From Cryptomeria japonica (Eukaryota; Streptophyta; Pinopsida; Cupressales; Cupressaceae): DNA of 64,000 bases. The position numbers were made by a program, and so were the translations under genes. Shown piece by piece: positions 46,633 through 56,680 of this stretch. Location of the stretch: NCBI RefSeq assembly GCF_030272615.1, contig NC_081409.1, positions 877,677,594 through 877,741,593 of the forward strand, given 5' to 3'. The number at the start of each line of letters is the position of its first letter. Position 1 is the first letter of the stretch. The notes under the pieces were generated by a model that saw only the letters and a program-made list of their open reading frames with translations, had not been told where the DNA came from and did not search any database.

Positions 46633-46998
46633 TGAATCTTGATAGATGGAGGAGCAAGTCTAAACATTTGTGCATTGAGCACTATTAAACAACTAGGATA
46701 TTCTGAAAGGGTCGTGAATTCTAAACATGTAATCACCATTAAAGCATATGATGACAAAGAGCACTCATCCAAGGGCACAGTCACTTTACCTCTCAAAGTT
46801 GGACCAGTTACAAAAGATGTGGTTTGTCAAGTCCTTGATCTAGAGCTCACATACAACATATTGCTAAGACGTCCATGGATTCATGAGATGAGTGTAGTAC
46901 CATCTACATATCATCGATGCATCAAGTTTCCATGCAATGGAGTTGAAGTGACCGTCAAAGATGATCAGAACCCATTCATATATTGCAATAATCTATGA
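46633..46998 (+). pseudogene. Tat-B aspartic protease
   Basis: It continues the gag frame after a TGA at 46633. The active site LIDGGASLNIC lies near 46640-46672, and the flap and C-terminal blocks (KGTVTLPLKVGP, LLRRPWIHEM) follow. It ends at a TGA (46996) that fits a lost Arg. The active site looks intact, better preserved than in Tat-A. Confidence 0.85.
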
Positions 46999-47930
46999 CC
47001 TAGATCTGAAATAACAATCCCAGTCAATCGAGAGGCTATTCCATCCTCAATATATGTGGATCTAGAATCCTTGAAACCTTCGACATAAAAACAAGCAGAG
47101 ATCAAAGAAAAGTTCAATATTAAAGACATGGAATGTCGTGAGTATATCTTTCATGTTGATCAACTCCCACCATCTCCTAAGACATTCAATTGACAGGTCC
47201 AATCTATAAAAAATTTACAAGGAATTGGGTGTGAACCACCTAGTGTTGTGGCTACTAATTTTGAATGCAAATCTCCTCTAGTGGTACAAGAATCTCTTGA
47301 TATCAATAGTCCTAAGAGTCATTCCAATGAAGAATCTATTGAGCATATCACCAACCCTCTTGACAACTCACATAGCTCTACCATTTCATTTGTTTATTGC
47401 ATTTCCACTATGCTCCCAGAGTTGGATCAACAAGAATTACAAAAGCCCTTACTAATTGGGGATCAAAAATCAAGATTTAAAAAGAAAAATCTAAAATTCA
47501 AAAATAAAGAGAAGTCCTTCAATCCAAATCAAAATCAAAAGCTATTGGACTCTGCAAAAATCAAAGTCAAGGATAAAAATCCTATGAACAAAAAAGAACA
47601 AGAGTTGATCTCCCCTAATGTCAAAATAATTGGGGGCAAAAGTTCTAAAATTTCAAGTAAAAAAGCACACTTGTTGATCCTAAGTCTCCATCATGCTATC
47701 CTACTTTCACTTCTTTTTACAATCATAAGCCTTCATCACTCTTCCACTTGTTTTGTACATCCTCTCCCTTCTGGTGATACATTATTGACCTTTAATGGAG
47801 CTTCCTTGAAGGAATTTGTTGTCAGTGATGCCCAAACTTCTTTAGGTGACACACATATGGGCCTACGTAGTTTGCACACTAGTAATTTTATCTCAGTTCC
47901 TTCATCAAGGAAGACAGTCACTCGAGCTAC
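46999..47930 (+). pseudogene. Tat-B replacement region between protease and integrase tail
   Basis: Where Tat-A has about 4 kb of G-patch, RT, RNase H and integrase core, Tat-B has only about 0.9 kb in the same frame as gag. The text is Ser/Glu-rich, then Lys/Asn-rich (KKKNLKFKNKEKSFNPNQNQ near 47480). A hydrophobic run follows (about 47665-47735) and then a Ser/Thr-rich stretch. None of it resembles an enzyme. The hydrophobic run might be a membrane segment or chance. Stops at 47086 and 47191 interrupt it. Confidence 0.7.
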
Positions 47931-48189
47931 ACATCATTCAGTCAAGGAACAATGCAATTACAATCATATGGTTAAGCCTCACACATTTGAGGTGGGTGAC
48001 TTAGTTCTCAGAGAAAATCCTAAAAATCAGCAAGACGGGGAGAAGAAGGGCAAGTTCGAACCAAATTGGCTTGGTCCTTACATAATCACAATGACCTATG
48101 GGTCAGGTGCATATCAGCTCTCAACTCTAGATGGAGAACCTTTGGAGGATCCTATCAACAACATGCACCTTCATAGGTTTTACACATAG
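47931..48189 (+). pseudogene. Tat-B integrase C-terminal domain
   Basis: FEVGDLVLRENPKN (near 47990), KFEPNWLGPYIIT (near 48055) and DPINNMHLHRFYT end at the natural stop 48187-48189. This closely matches the last 70 residues of Tat-A integrase. The zinc and catalytic domains are absent. It is joined in frame to the replacement region, so the whole 44071-48189 ORF (1,373 codons) would read through but for the nonsense changes. Confidence 0.87.
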
Positions 48190-49908
48190 CTCTTCAGAGT
48201 ATCCCAATTCAAAAATACAAAAAAAATTCAAAACATCTCAAAAATACAAAACAAATCATAAACATAAAAAATCGTTACTTGGTGAAAACCTGGCAAACAG
48301 GCGCCTTGTGACACAATTTTTTTTTGAAAAACCGAAAATATTTCGTCCAATGGTGAAAACCACTTTGGTGGTGCCCTAGGCAAGTACCATGGTGAAAAAT
48401 AGGTCACCGGTGCCATGCATAGAGACATTTCTCCTCTCTTCTTTAGGATTCACTTTCATCTTGTCACTTTGCACACACTCACAACCTATCCATCCATAAT
48501 AAACTTACCCATTCCCATCACGTCTTGTTATTGATCTACCCAAGATTGGTTGGCCATTCATAATAAACATTCCTTTTTCACCCCTTTTCCATCCATAATA
48601 AATCAACTCTTATCTGTGGCTAAGACAAATCCTATGTCTAGTGATGGGTGTGGAACTAAGAGCATAACACATTTTGAGGAGTACAGTTTCTTCTAGTTTT
48701 CTTCAGTCTATCCGTATACAATCCATAATAAAGCAATATTTGCATCGCCATATCCACAATAAAGGTCCATCTTCTCCATAATAAAGTATCAGTTTCATGG
48801 ACTCAGTCAATTTCAGATGAGACATGACAACAATGGGCTTTAACAAATCACATCTTTCAATAGAATCAAACAACATTATGGTTCAGTGCTATCTATCCTT
48901 TTGTGAAAGTAAACATTGTGACCACAATCAAATAAGACTTATATAAGTGACAAGAGACACTAAACATGAGGACTATAGTGGATGTTGGTGTCGAGTCTTG
49001 GGTTTATTTTGATTTTATCTTTTGGTGACATGTCTTTTAGCTTTTCTGGGATGTCTCTGACTAGAGATTCTATCTCCAGGATGTCTTTGACTAGAAAAGC
49101 GAGGATGGGGTATCATCACCTATTTTTCTTTGTTGTTTGTGGATTGTCTCTTAGTAATGCTATGACTTGTCCAAGGATATGAGGACACTGTGAGTCTAGT
49201 ATGAACTGGGGCATTCCTTGTTTGTAGCTATCTTATCTCAATGCAAATAGGTATAATGACTTTTTGGGTCAAACATATATCTAGATGGTCATAACCTATT
49301 TTGCCATAATAAAGCTCAATGATGATAACGCACAAGAAACTCTTTCACTTCCATATCTTCTATCTTCCATCCCCCTTTCTTGATTGACTTTCATCGCCCT
49401 TCTTGAGTCTGTGTAGCTTTATATCATATGACTGAGTATAATGACACACCAAAAATATTAGCATTTCATGTAGTTGGACCTGCATTACCACATATAAGCA
49501 TTTCATAGATACATATAGATATCACAATTGCATCACATCCTACACACAACACATGTTAACACATCTTACATTTTTATCATGTAAATAGTTATTTGCATTA
49601 TCATATTCACCTACATTTCATACATTCACATTTGCATTGGCATAACATATAAAACATAAAAGAACAAAAATATGGCATTTCATCATGTACATATTTGCAT
49701 CCATATCATAAACATCACATAAAAACATACATCATGAAACATCTCATCGCATAGATACACATGCATATAGTTGCCACAAGGATGAATCTCATATATATAT
49801 AATCAGAAGGGTCATGATACAATGATGTCAAAATCATATGGCTACGATCACCCGAAGGTGTCATCATACAAAATAGTACAAAACTAATACATAGGGAGCC
49901 TTCTAAGG
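48190..49908 (+). other. Tat-B 3' noncoding region (first part)
   Basis: No coding signal. It contains the GTGAAAACC block (48278-48420) and many 'ccataataaa' phrases near 48500-48790. Otherwise it is AT-rich. Confidence 0.6.
48278..48420 (+). other. GTGAAAACC block, copy in Tat-B
   Basis: GGTGAAAACCTGGCAAACAG at about 48280, then GGTGAAAACCACTTTGGTGG, GGCAAGTACC and GGTGAAAAATAGG. This is a doubled motif, as in Tat-D. Confidence 0.72.
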
Positions 49909-51793
49909 CTATGATGAACTCCCTCCCTCAGAGCCAGCTGGCCTCAATGGAGTCTAAGCCCTGGAAGGACCTACCCCGGGATCATCTCTCTTGTCCCCTC
50001 TCTCTAGTGGTGGTGGAGGACCCATGACCCCACCGCTTGATGCTTGTCTCCTGTCCCTCCCTCCAGTGGTTGTCGCTGTCCGCAATAGTCTATGGAAGCT
50101 CCTAGCCCGCTACTATGGTGGCACTACTCCATAGTATAGGTCTCTCCAGTAGCCTATCTCCTCCCCAACTCGCAGAACATAGGCGTATCCAACTCCTGTG
50201 TCCTCTGCTTCTTGTCTCCCTGCCCTTAGTGCTGTCTCAGCCTCTGTATAACGTTGGATAGCTCGATCCCTCTCCCGCTCAGTGTCCCTCAACTATCTCC
50301 TGAGCCTATCCCTCTCCCTCTCAAGATCCTGGATCTCATCTACCTATCCCTGGAAGATCTCCCTCAAATCCAGTAACTCCTCCTCCTCCTCTCCCCCCTC
50401 ACCTTGTACCTGTACCTGTGGTTGCTCCTGTGGCTACCCCTGTCCCTATCCCTATCCTTGTCCATGTCTGGGAACCTGTGCTGTTGGCACCTATAAATGC
50501 AATCCACCTCTACCTCTCACCATATGAGCCTACCAAGCCTACCTATCCTCTCCACCCTCTCTCCATGGAGCCACTCTCCTCTCTCCTACAACACCCCGCC
50601 TCCTACATCAGCCTCTACCTCTGCCATCTCCATCATCATCCCCATCACCTCTGCCATCTCCATCTATCAGCTCTCCTGGATCCATCAACCATGGAAATGG
50701 ATGCTCTGCACAATATGTAGTATACTCTGCATCCATCCCTGCATCCTCTATCTCTGGCCATATATCCCAAGGAAAGGGAATCATCTCTACCAGCTGTATC
50801 ACTACCTGATCATAAGACAACAATGGCCCAAAGTGCACCCGATCTCTCACTATCCAAGCATACATCCTGGAACCCCATGGCATCCGTTGTTTCCTACTGA
50901 ACTTCCTACCCACCCTATCCACCAACTGCCTCTCAAGAACATATGGTGTCTATCCAATCAAATACCTGCTCTGAAACACATATGGTAGCTCCACTGCGTC
51001 ATCCTCCCACTCCTCACACTCTTGGTATGGCCTCCATACTATAGTGTTAATCTCATAAATGACCCTATGCCAGTACTCTAATCTCCCAATCCATGGCTGA
51101 GATGTAATTATATCATACAAATGCACAAAACTGCACCCATGGCCCTTGCCTCGAAAATGAATCGGTTGTGTCACCGATAGATGCTCATATGCCCACACCT
51201 GTAATAATGTCACTCCGCAACCCAATCCTATTGATCCATGGTATGCAAACTGATGTAACTCATAGTACAAGTGTGTCGGTAGACACAGTCTCCATGCAAA
51301 CCTGGTGTGCTCTATCACCAATGTCTCTAGTGTACTCCTCTAGCCCACAACCAATCCTCGTGTCGCCCTATCTGGATAGAGGAACCCATTGATCACTCCT
51401 ACCAACACTGCTGGTAGTGCTAATCTTGTCCATGTCATGGTATCCCAAGCTACATGTCCAACCCTCATCTCCAGTCCTGGATCCTGAAACACTCATCTCA
51501 GTGCATCACTATCTCCATCTCGATCATATGGAACTAACTCCCCATTGATCAGTATCCTCAATATCCTATATACATCCTCTAAGGTGACTGTCATCTCACC
51601 CATAGCCAAATGAAAACTACAAGTCTCTGAGTGCCATCTCAGCTAGTGCAGTCAGCAACCCCATGTTCTCCCAAAACTCAGGCACATACAAAATATGTCG
51701 CAAGCCCATAGCCTGAACTGCTGCTCTCTCCTCAACTGTCAGCTCTAGTCGCAAACTCTGAGTCGACGAGAATCTCTCTCGTGACTCCAGCAT
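49909..51793 (-). pseudogene. Antisense plant-mobile-domain (PMD) ORF in Tat-B
   Basis: The start is an ATG at 51793 (MLESRERFSSTQSLR), just after an AG acceptor-like site. The PMD occupies about 50600-51700: GEMTVTLEDVYRIL near 51575, VWAYEHLSV near 51190, and NTIVWRPYQECEEWEDD near 51000-51035. MPWGSRMYAWIVRDRVHFGPLL follows near 50870. After PFPWLMDPGEL come an acidic/Gly linker, a Glu/Arg coiled coil (about 50200-50370) and a Pro-rich tail ending at TAG 49909-49911. One frameshift near 51600 and several TAGs break it. In plants, PMD proteins such as MAIN and MAIL1 are nuclear and act in silencing and genome stability. The role here is unknown. Confidence 0.78.
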
Positions 51794-51842
51794 AGGTAGG
51801 TCCTCCTACAATCAAGAAGATCAACTGTGTCAATCATAGTGG

Positions 51843-52096
51843 CATTCCCTATTCATCACAAAATGATGCTTATTATCCTAGTGACACTCTCTGTTCATCA
51901 CAAAGTGTTACATTTTATCCTAGTGGCACTCCCTGTTCATCACAAAGTGTTGTTGTTTATCCCAGTGGTACTCCTTGTTCATCACAAAGTACTACGTTTT
52001 TGCACTCCATGTTCATCACAAAGTGCTGCTCTTTTTAGTACTCCCTATTCATCACAAAGTAATATGTTTTGGCATTCCCTATTCATCACAAAGTGT
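51843..52096 (+). repeat. Minisatellite with TTCATCACAAAGTG core
   Basis: Seven copies of TTCATCACAAA(G/A)T(G/A), starting near 51852, 51894, 51937, 51979, 52012, 52049 and 52082. Spacing is 33-43 bp and the intervals are degenerate copies of each other. It lies upstream of the antisense PMD start. Confidence 0.85.
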
Positions 52097-52111
52097 CTCA
52101 ATCTATCCTAT

Positions 52112-52290
52112 CCTAGGGCCTCTGCTTGAGTGTATCCTCTTGAGTAGTTTCCTAATTGGCAATGTATGTTTTATTACAGAATTGTCAATCCTAGCCCTAT
52201 CTGCTATCCTAGTCTTCCCTAGAGGACCTGCTTGAGTGTATCCTCTCAGCAGCTTATCCAATCGACAATGTATGTTCATCATAGAACTGT
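52112..52290 (+). repeat. Two-unit tandem repeat of about 105 bp
   Basis: CCTCTGCTTGAGTGTATCCT at about 52118 and GACCTGCTTGAGTGTATCCT at about 52227. Each is followed by 'caatgtatgtt' and an 'atagaactgtt' or 'acagaattgtc' phrase. Confidence 0.75.
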
Positions 52291-52334
52291 TGATTTGGTC
52301 TAGAAGACACAAACGTACATTTATGACTTAAATG

Positions 52335-52565
52335 CGCTTACATACTGCACATACGCCTCTGCTCTGCACAGACGCACCTGACATACATAGACGTGCCTCT
52401 TCTTTGCACAGTCGTGCCCATATAGCATAAATGTTCCTACTCAACACAGACACGCTCACATTTGACACAAGTGCCTTTGCATTCATAGATGCGCTTGGCA
52501 CAAACATAGACGCGCCTAGCCAACCCAGACGCGCCTGGCACTAACATAGACGTGCCTTAGCATTT
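52335..52565 (+). repeat. Degenerate CATAGACGCGCCTGGCA-type repeats
   Basis: About nine short units of 20-30 bp built on 'acatagacgcgcct', with drift to 'cacagacgcacct' and 'catagatgcgctt'. CpG-rich relative to its surroundings. Confidence 0.7.
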
Positions 52566-52833
52566 TTTGACCCCGCTTGACATATCCTAAAAATAATTAA
52601 ATGTGCTACCTAACATGCATTTATGACAATATTTATTGTGACAAAGTACAAAGAGGTTTTGCAGAACTTATCGACTCTCCTGCATCTGTTGGCCTCTGAA
52701 ATTGGCAAACGCGATCAAATCTGTGAACCAACGCCATTGCTGCTGACTACTGCTGCTCTATTCTATTCTATCTCTGCACTCTGATCTCTTGGATGTGTGG
52801 ATGACAATGAGGATGTTTTCCCCTCGTGGTCTA

Positions 52834-52840
52834 TCTTATA
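52834..52840 (-). promoter_or_regulatory. Possible TATA box for the antisense PMD ORF in Tat-B
   Basis: TATAAGA on the minus strand, about 1 kb before the ORF start, between the purine-tract region and the minisatellites. Weak by itself. It gains some weight from the TATA box placed similarly in Tat-D. Confidence 0.3.
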
Positions 52841-52945
52841 GACTACCCTTGCCCTAGCCCTAGCCCTAGTCTCCCGTGTCAGTCTTCTTTGTACCGTGAC
52901 TCTATCACTCCATCGGGCCAGTCCTCTCTAGCCTTTCTTTCTTAT

Positions 52946-52992
52946 CGAGAGATTGTCTGTGATCATTTCAGACATTTTCATCCAATCTCTCG
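52946..52992 (+). other. Hairpin before the Tat-B purine tract
   Basis: Outer stem CGAGAGATTG / CAATCTCTCG and inner stem TGTCTG / CAGACA. Tat-A has the outer stem at 17969-18009. Confidence 0.7.
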
Positions 52993-53080
52993 AGGGGGCA
53001 TATCATTCCCATCTTGGGGCAACTTTGTATCAGTTCATCTTATCTTCTTTGAAACAACGCGACAAGCTGCATTGTCTCAA

Positions 53081-53092
53081 AGAGGGGCAAAA
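53081..53092 (+). other. Polypurine tract of Tat-B
   Basis: AGAGGGGCAAAA directly before the 3' LTR. Confidence 0.85.
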
Positions 53093-53870
53093 TGTAGACA
53101 CCTAAAATTGTCCTATCTAATTAAATAAATATCTTTATTTATTTAATTATTTTAGCCTAATTCTTCTATTAATTAAATAAATCTTTATTTATTTAATTAA
53201 TTCATTTATCCTCTTCTAGCCTTATTTCTAATTTAAATAAATACTTTAATTTATTTAAATTATTTGTTTCCTAAATTAAATAAATATCTTATTTATTTAA
53301 TTGATCCTACTTCCTCTATTAATTAAATAAATATTTATTTATTTAATTAATTCATTATCATTTTCTACCCATGACACATGTCATTCATCTCTTAATTCAT
53401 ACACTACCTACCCTCTCATTATTTTCTTATTTATTCTACCTACCCTCTAATCTTAGCCGACCATTTATCTTTTACACCTCTTAATCTTATCTCTCCATTT
53501 CTTATGGTGTCTTCTATATAAGGAGATGCTTCCTTCATTATCAACCCTAACTCTTGGACTACTCTATGCTTTTGAACATTCATATGCGATCAAACCTACT
53601 TGCAACCATATTTCTGTTCTTTGTTGAGCTCTTGTGCACACATAAAATCTGAGAGCAACTATATCAAGCAAGATCAATGGAGATAGGAAGAATGAAGATC
53701 CAAACCCTATTGGACATGTGATGGTATAATCTTTGTGATTTCATTTGATTTGCATTGTCTTAGGTAATCTTCATATGTTATGGTGGATCTTTGTTGTTGT
53801 TAGGCTAGAGTTTTGTGCTTGAATTCATTTAGTCTTTCAATATTGTTGTTATCCATTTTCACCAAATACA
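53093..53870 (+). repeat. 3' LTR of Tat-B
   Basis: TGTAGACACC...AAATACA, the same 778-bp length as the 5' LTR, with a TATA box at 53515-53521. Confidence 0.93.
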
Positions 53871-53875
53871 GGTAA
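53871..53875 (+). repeat. TSD GGTAA, right copy (Tat-B)
   Basis: Identical to 41112-41116. Confidence 0.92.
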
Positions 53876-53970
53876 GAATTTGGTGAAAGTCTAGTTAATT
53901 TTCTATCTATTGATTCACCGCCCATGCTCTCAGTAGTTGACCGGCTCTTTATAGTTTCATCATATTATCA
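53876..53970 (+). repeat. Solo Copia LTR, last part
   Basis: Carries the family's LTR end (GATTCACCGCCCATGCTCTC) and terminates ATTATCA at 53970, completing the LTR begun at 39861. Confidence 0.85.
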
Positions 53971-53975
53971 CACAT
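53971..53975 (+). repeat. TSD CACAT, right copy
   Basis: Identical to 39856-39860. It closes the solo LTR on the far side of Tat-B. Confidence 0.85.
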
Positions 53976-56680
53976 GTCCTATCAGAATCTTTTAAATTTT
54001 TAGATATTTTAAGTGTCAACCCTGACATTTCAAAATAAGGTCTCAATTTTATTTGTAGTCATTTTATGATGATTTTTTTATCAAAAATTAACCTTGGGAA
54101 TCATATGAAGTCTAGTATCTTTCCTCATTCGGATATACAACAATATGCATTCCTAATGACAACAAAGCTCTACCAATTTGATCCTATAGGTTTGTAAATT
54201 TGAAGAATAACCAATTACATACAATTTTTATCAATTATCATTCACCATTATTGCAAAGATGATGGAAGCTTCAAGGAATGCTCATAGGATAGTAGGAAAT
54301 TACTAATAGGTCTAATTACCTTGTCTCTCTCCTCAAGGGTTTGGTATGATTTCATGTTATTCTTAAATTTATTAGTTTTAACCAGGGGGATATCATAGTT
54401 CATGATAATTAAAAATAGAGTATTTTCACAATATGCCCCTAAAGAAAGCCTTGTTATGGCTCCATGGTATATCTTATTGTGTGGAAAGTAAATCAATATT
54501 TTTTTCAACCAATCAAAACCACTATTCATATTTAACAACTATGCTACTTATAGGATTTTAACAACTGTAGCAATAATAAGGTATCTTTGTAGTTTTGTTA
54601 ATCCAAAGAGTTCTTATGAAGCTTAAACTAACAATCTATCATACAATGTGCCTAATGTGCCTAAAATTGATATGTAAGTGAACACTTTTAAATGCATGAT
54701 TAAAAAACAAGTCATATAGTACAAAGTTCATCAAACTAGTCTCAACAAGGCTTAACAAGTAGAAGGCTCAATGTGTTCTTAGACTTGGGTATTTACATTC
54801 AATATTTTAAAAACCATGCTCATTGAATTATTGATGATGCTAGTATGTTAATCAAATTATTGATGGTTTATCCCTTTAATATTATAGATTATGTAGACAA
54901 ATTTTAATAGACATATCGATATTAATTACAATCTTTTACCACCTTTATAAATTTTGACAATCTTAGGAATCATTTCTTCATAGTTATCCTATATCATTTC
55001 GATTATTCTAGGTAATCTTATGTGAATGACAATCATTATTATAATGTATGGTAGTCTTATTAAGGTTAGGGATAGTCAGGGCCTTACCATGCATGTTTAT
55101 TTATACACCCTTTCTTCTTCTTCAACTTTATTAAACCCTTTGATAATTTAGTAGACTTTTTTAATGATAATACAATTTTTTTGAAACCCCTTCTAAGTTT
55201 CTTAAGGCCAACAACAGATTCATATGTTCAATAAGTATGCATAGATAAATATGAATCATAATTAAAAGCATGTATAGATTAATTTATTAGTTTTTTGTTT
55301 TTTAAAAATAAAATAAAAGTGGAGAACTACTAAATTTTATTAATATTTATAATTTTTTCAACCTGGTTCAAAGATCATCGGTAGGAAAGAACTAGGCAAA
55401 GATTAATTTATTAGTTGACTCAACTGTATACATGAATATTACAAATAAGATACCAAATTAACATATTTGTAAATATAAATAAAATAAATTTAGAATTTAA
55501 ACCAAAAATTATGAAATATGTATTTTTATTCAATGACAATATAAACGTATTTATTTTATAATAAATAATTTATAATCAAGATACATATGTAGACAATGGT
55601 AGATATAATGGAAAATATAAATCAACCATAAAGGCGAAATGTTTTTGGAGAGTCACCCATCCAACAACTAGGCTAAATTTGTCGTCCAATGACGCCCACA
55701 AATGGTCACGAGAAACCAACGTAGACTTCTGAAAATTTCGCTTTCGAAAGTCTTACAAGACTTGTTATCGTGTGAAATTTTTTCTTTTGCGTGTGGGCAC
55801 AACTCCTTACCAGGATAAATTTAGATTTGACATTGACAGAGATTAGATTTGAATGGCTATGCAGAATATTGACAGATATTAGATTTGAAGGCCATTCAAA
55901 TCCATCTCTGTCAGCTTTCTTAGTGCAGGAAATTTGGGTGGGGTGAATTCTTATTAAAATGCTGGGAAAACAAAATTCCACACAATTATGAAAGAAATAT
56001 GAAGCTTTCCAAGTCTGTTTCATGTGCAGCCTCCCCAAATTCTAAGTCCTCACTCGCTGTTTGAAATATTACACGACTATAATATTAATAATAAATATTT
56101 TGTGACAAATATGAGTCAACCTCCAACAAATTCTTTATTATCTAATACAAAAAAAATTGACTATTATTTATCTATGTACACACTAATTTATTTGAAATAA
56201 GGTTTAGGTTAGCATATTTAAAGACATGTCGTAAGATACTAGGATACAAATAATTGGGTATTAAGAATTCATAATCCATGATCATTAGAGCTTCAAATTC
56301 ATATTTAATAAAGAAATATAACGTTTATAACATAGCTTGCATCTACATCTCAAAGTATAGACACTAATGTCTCATCATTCAATTAGCACAAAGACAAAAA
56401 AAATGGAGTTTGCATAATGTTCAAGAGGGGTTAAAGAGTTTCAATTCTAGCCCAACAAGTTTCTAAAGGTGTTCATTGACACTATCCAATATTAAATAAG
56501 CTATCTGTTTGGTGCAATTGAATTTGTCATGTTTATGTAAGCACACATGATAGAAATACAAAATAATAGCTAGGATCAGAATTATGATCTCATCCAAAAG
56601 AACAAAATAGTCACATCAATTTTTTTTGTAGTTTTTCAAAATTTCATAATAGAGTTACCAATAACTTCTTCCCATACACC
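53976..56680. other. AT-rich sequence, no gene recognised
   Basis: The minus-strand ORFs of 96 codons (54248-54538) and 110 codons (55706-56038) show no domain I know. The only structure is the fold-back at 55835-55912. This may be low-copy host DNA or a very old TE. Confidence 0.45.
55835..55912. repeat. Fold-back repeat
   Basis: GACAGAGATTAGATTTGAATGGC (55835-55857) and its near reverse complement at 55891-55912. A third, direct copy lies between them at 55871-55892. Too short for a typical transposon. Confidence 0.6.

Larger units (their letters stand above)
41117..53870 (+). mobile_element. Tat-B: structurally complete non-autonomous Tat element
   Basis: 12,754 bp with two 778-bp LTRs, a primer site, a long leader, one gag-protease-integrase-tail frame, an antisense PMD ORF, a purine tract and a GGTAA TSD. 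No RT, RNase H or integrase core is present. It must have moved with enzymes from a relative such as Tat-A, whose LTR start, gag and protease are similar. Confidence 0.93.

Noticed and set aside
47665-47740. Hydrophobic run in Tat-B as an envelope-like protein
   Set aside because: A single short hydrophobic stretch within a gag-frame fusion, with no signal peptide, separate ORF or other envelope feature.
50282-50988. Plus-strand ORFs rich in Ser/Pro/Leu/His in Tat-B
   Set aside because: They are mirror frames of the minus-strand PMD coiled-coil and linker region, whose reading makes sense.
51843-52096. Regularly spaced TTCATCACAAAGTG repeats resembling a CRISPR array
   Set aside because: The intervals are degenerate copies of each other, spacing varies from 33 to 43 bp, and the array lies in a plant retrotransposon. 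It is a minisatellite.
52843-52870. Telomere-like 'ccctagccctagccctag'
   Set aside because: Three short units differing from the plant TTTAGGG repeat, inside Tat-B and not at a chromosome-end-like array.
54248-56038. Minus-strand ORFs of 96 and 110 codons as host genes
   Set aside because: No recognisable motif, no upstream signals, and such lengths occur by chance over 2.7 kb. Left as unassigned.
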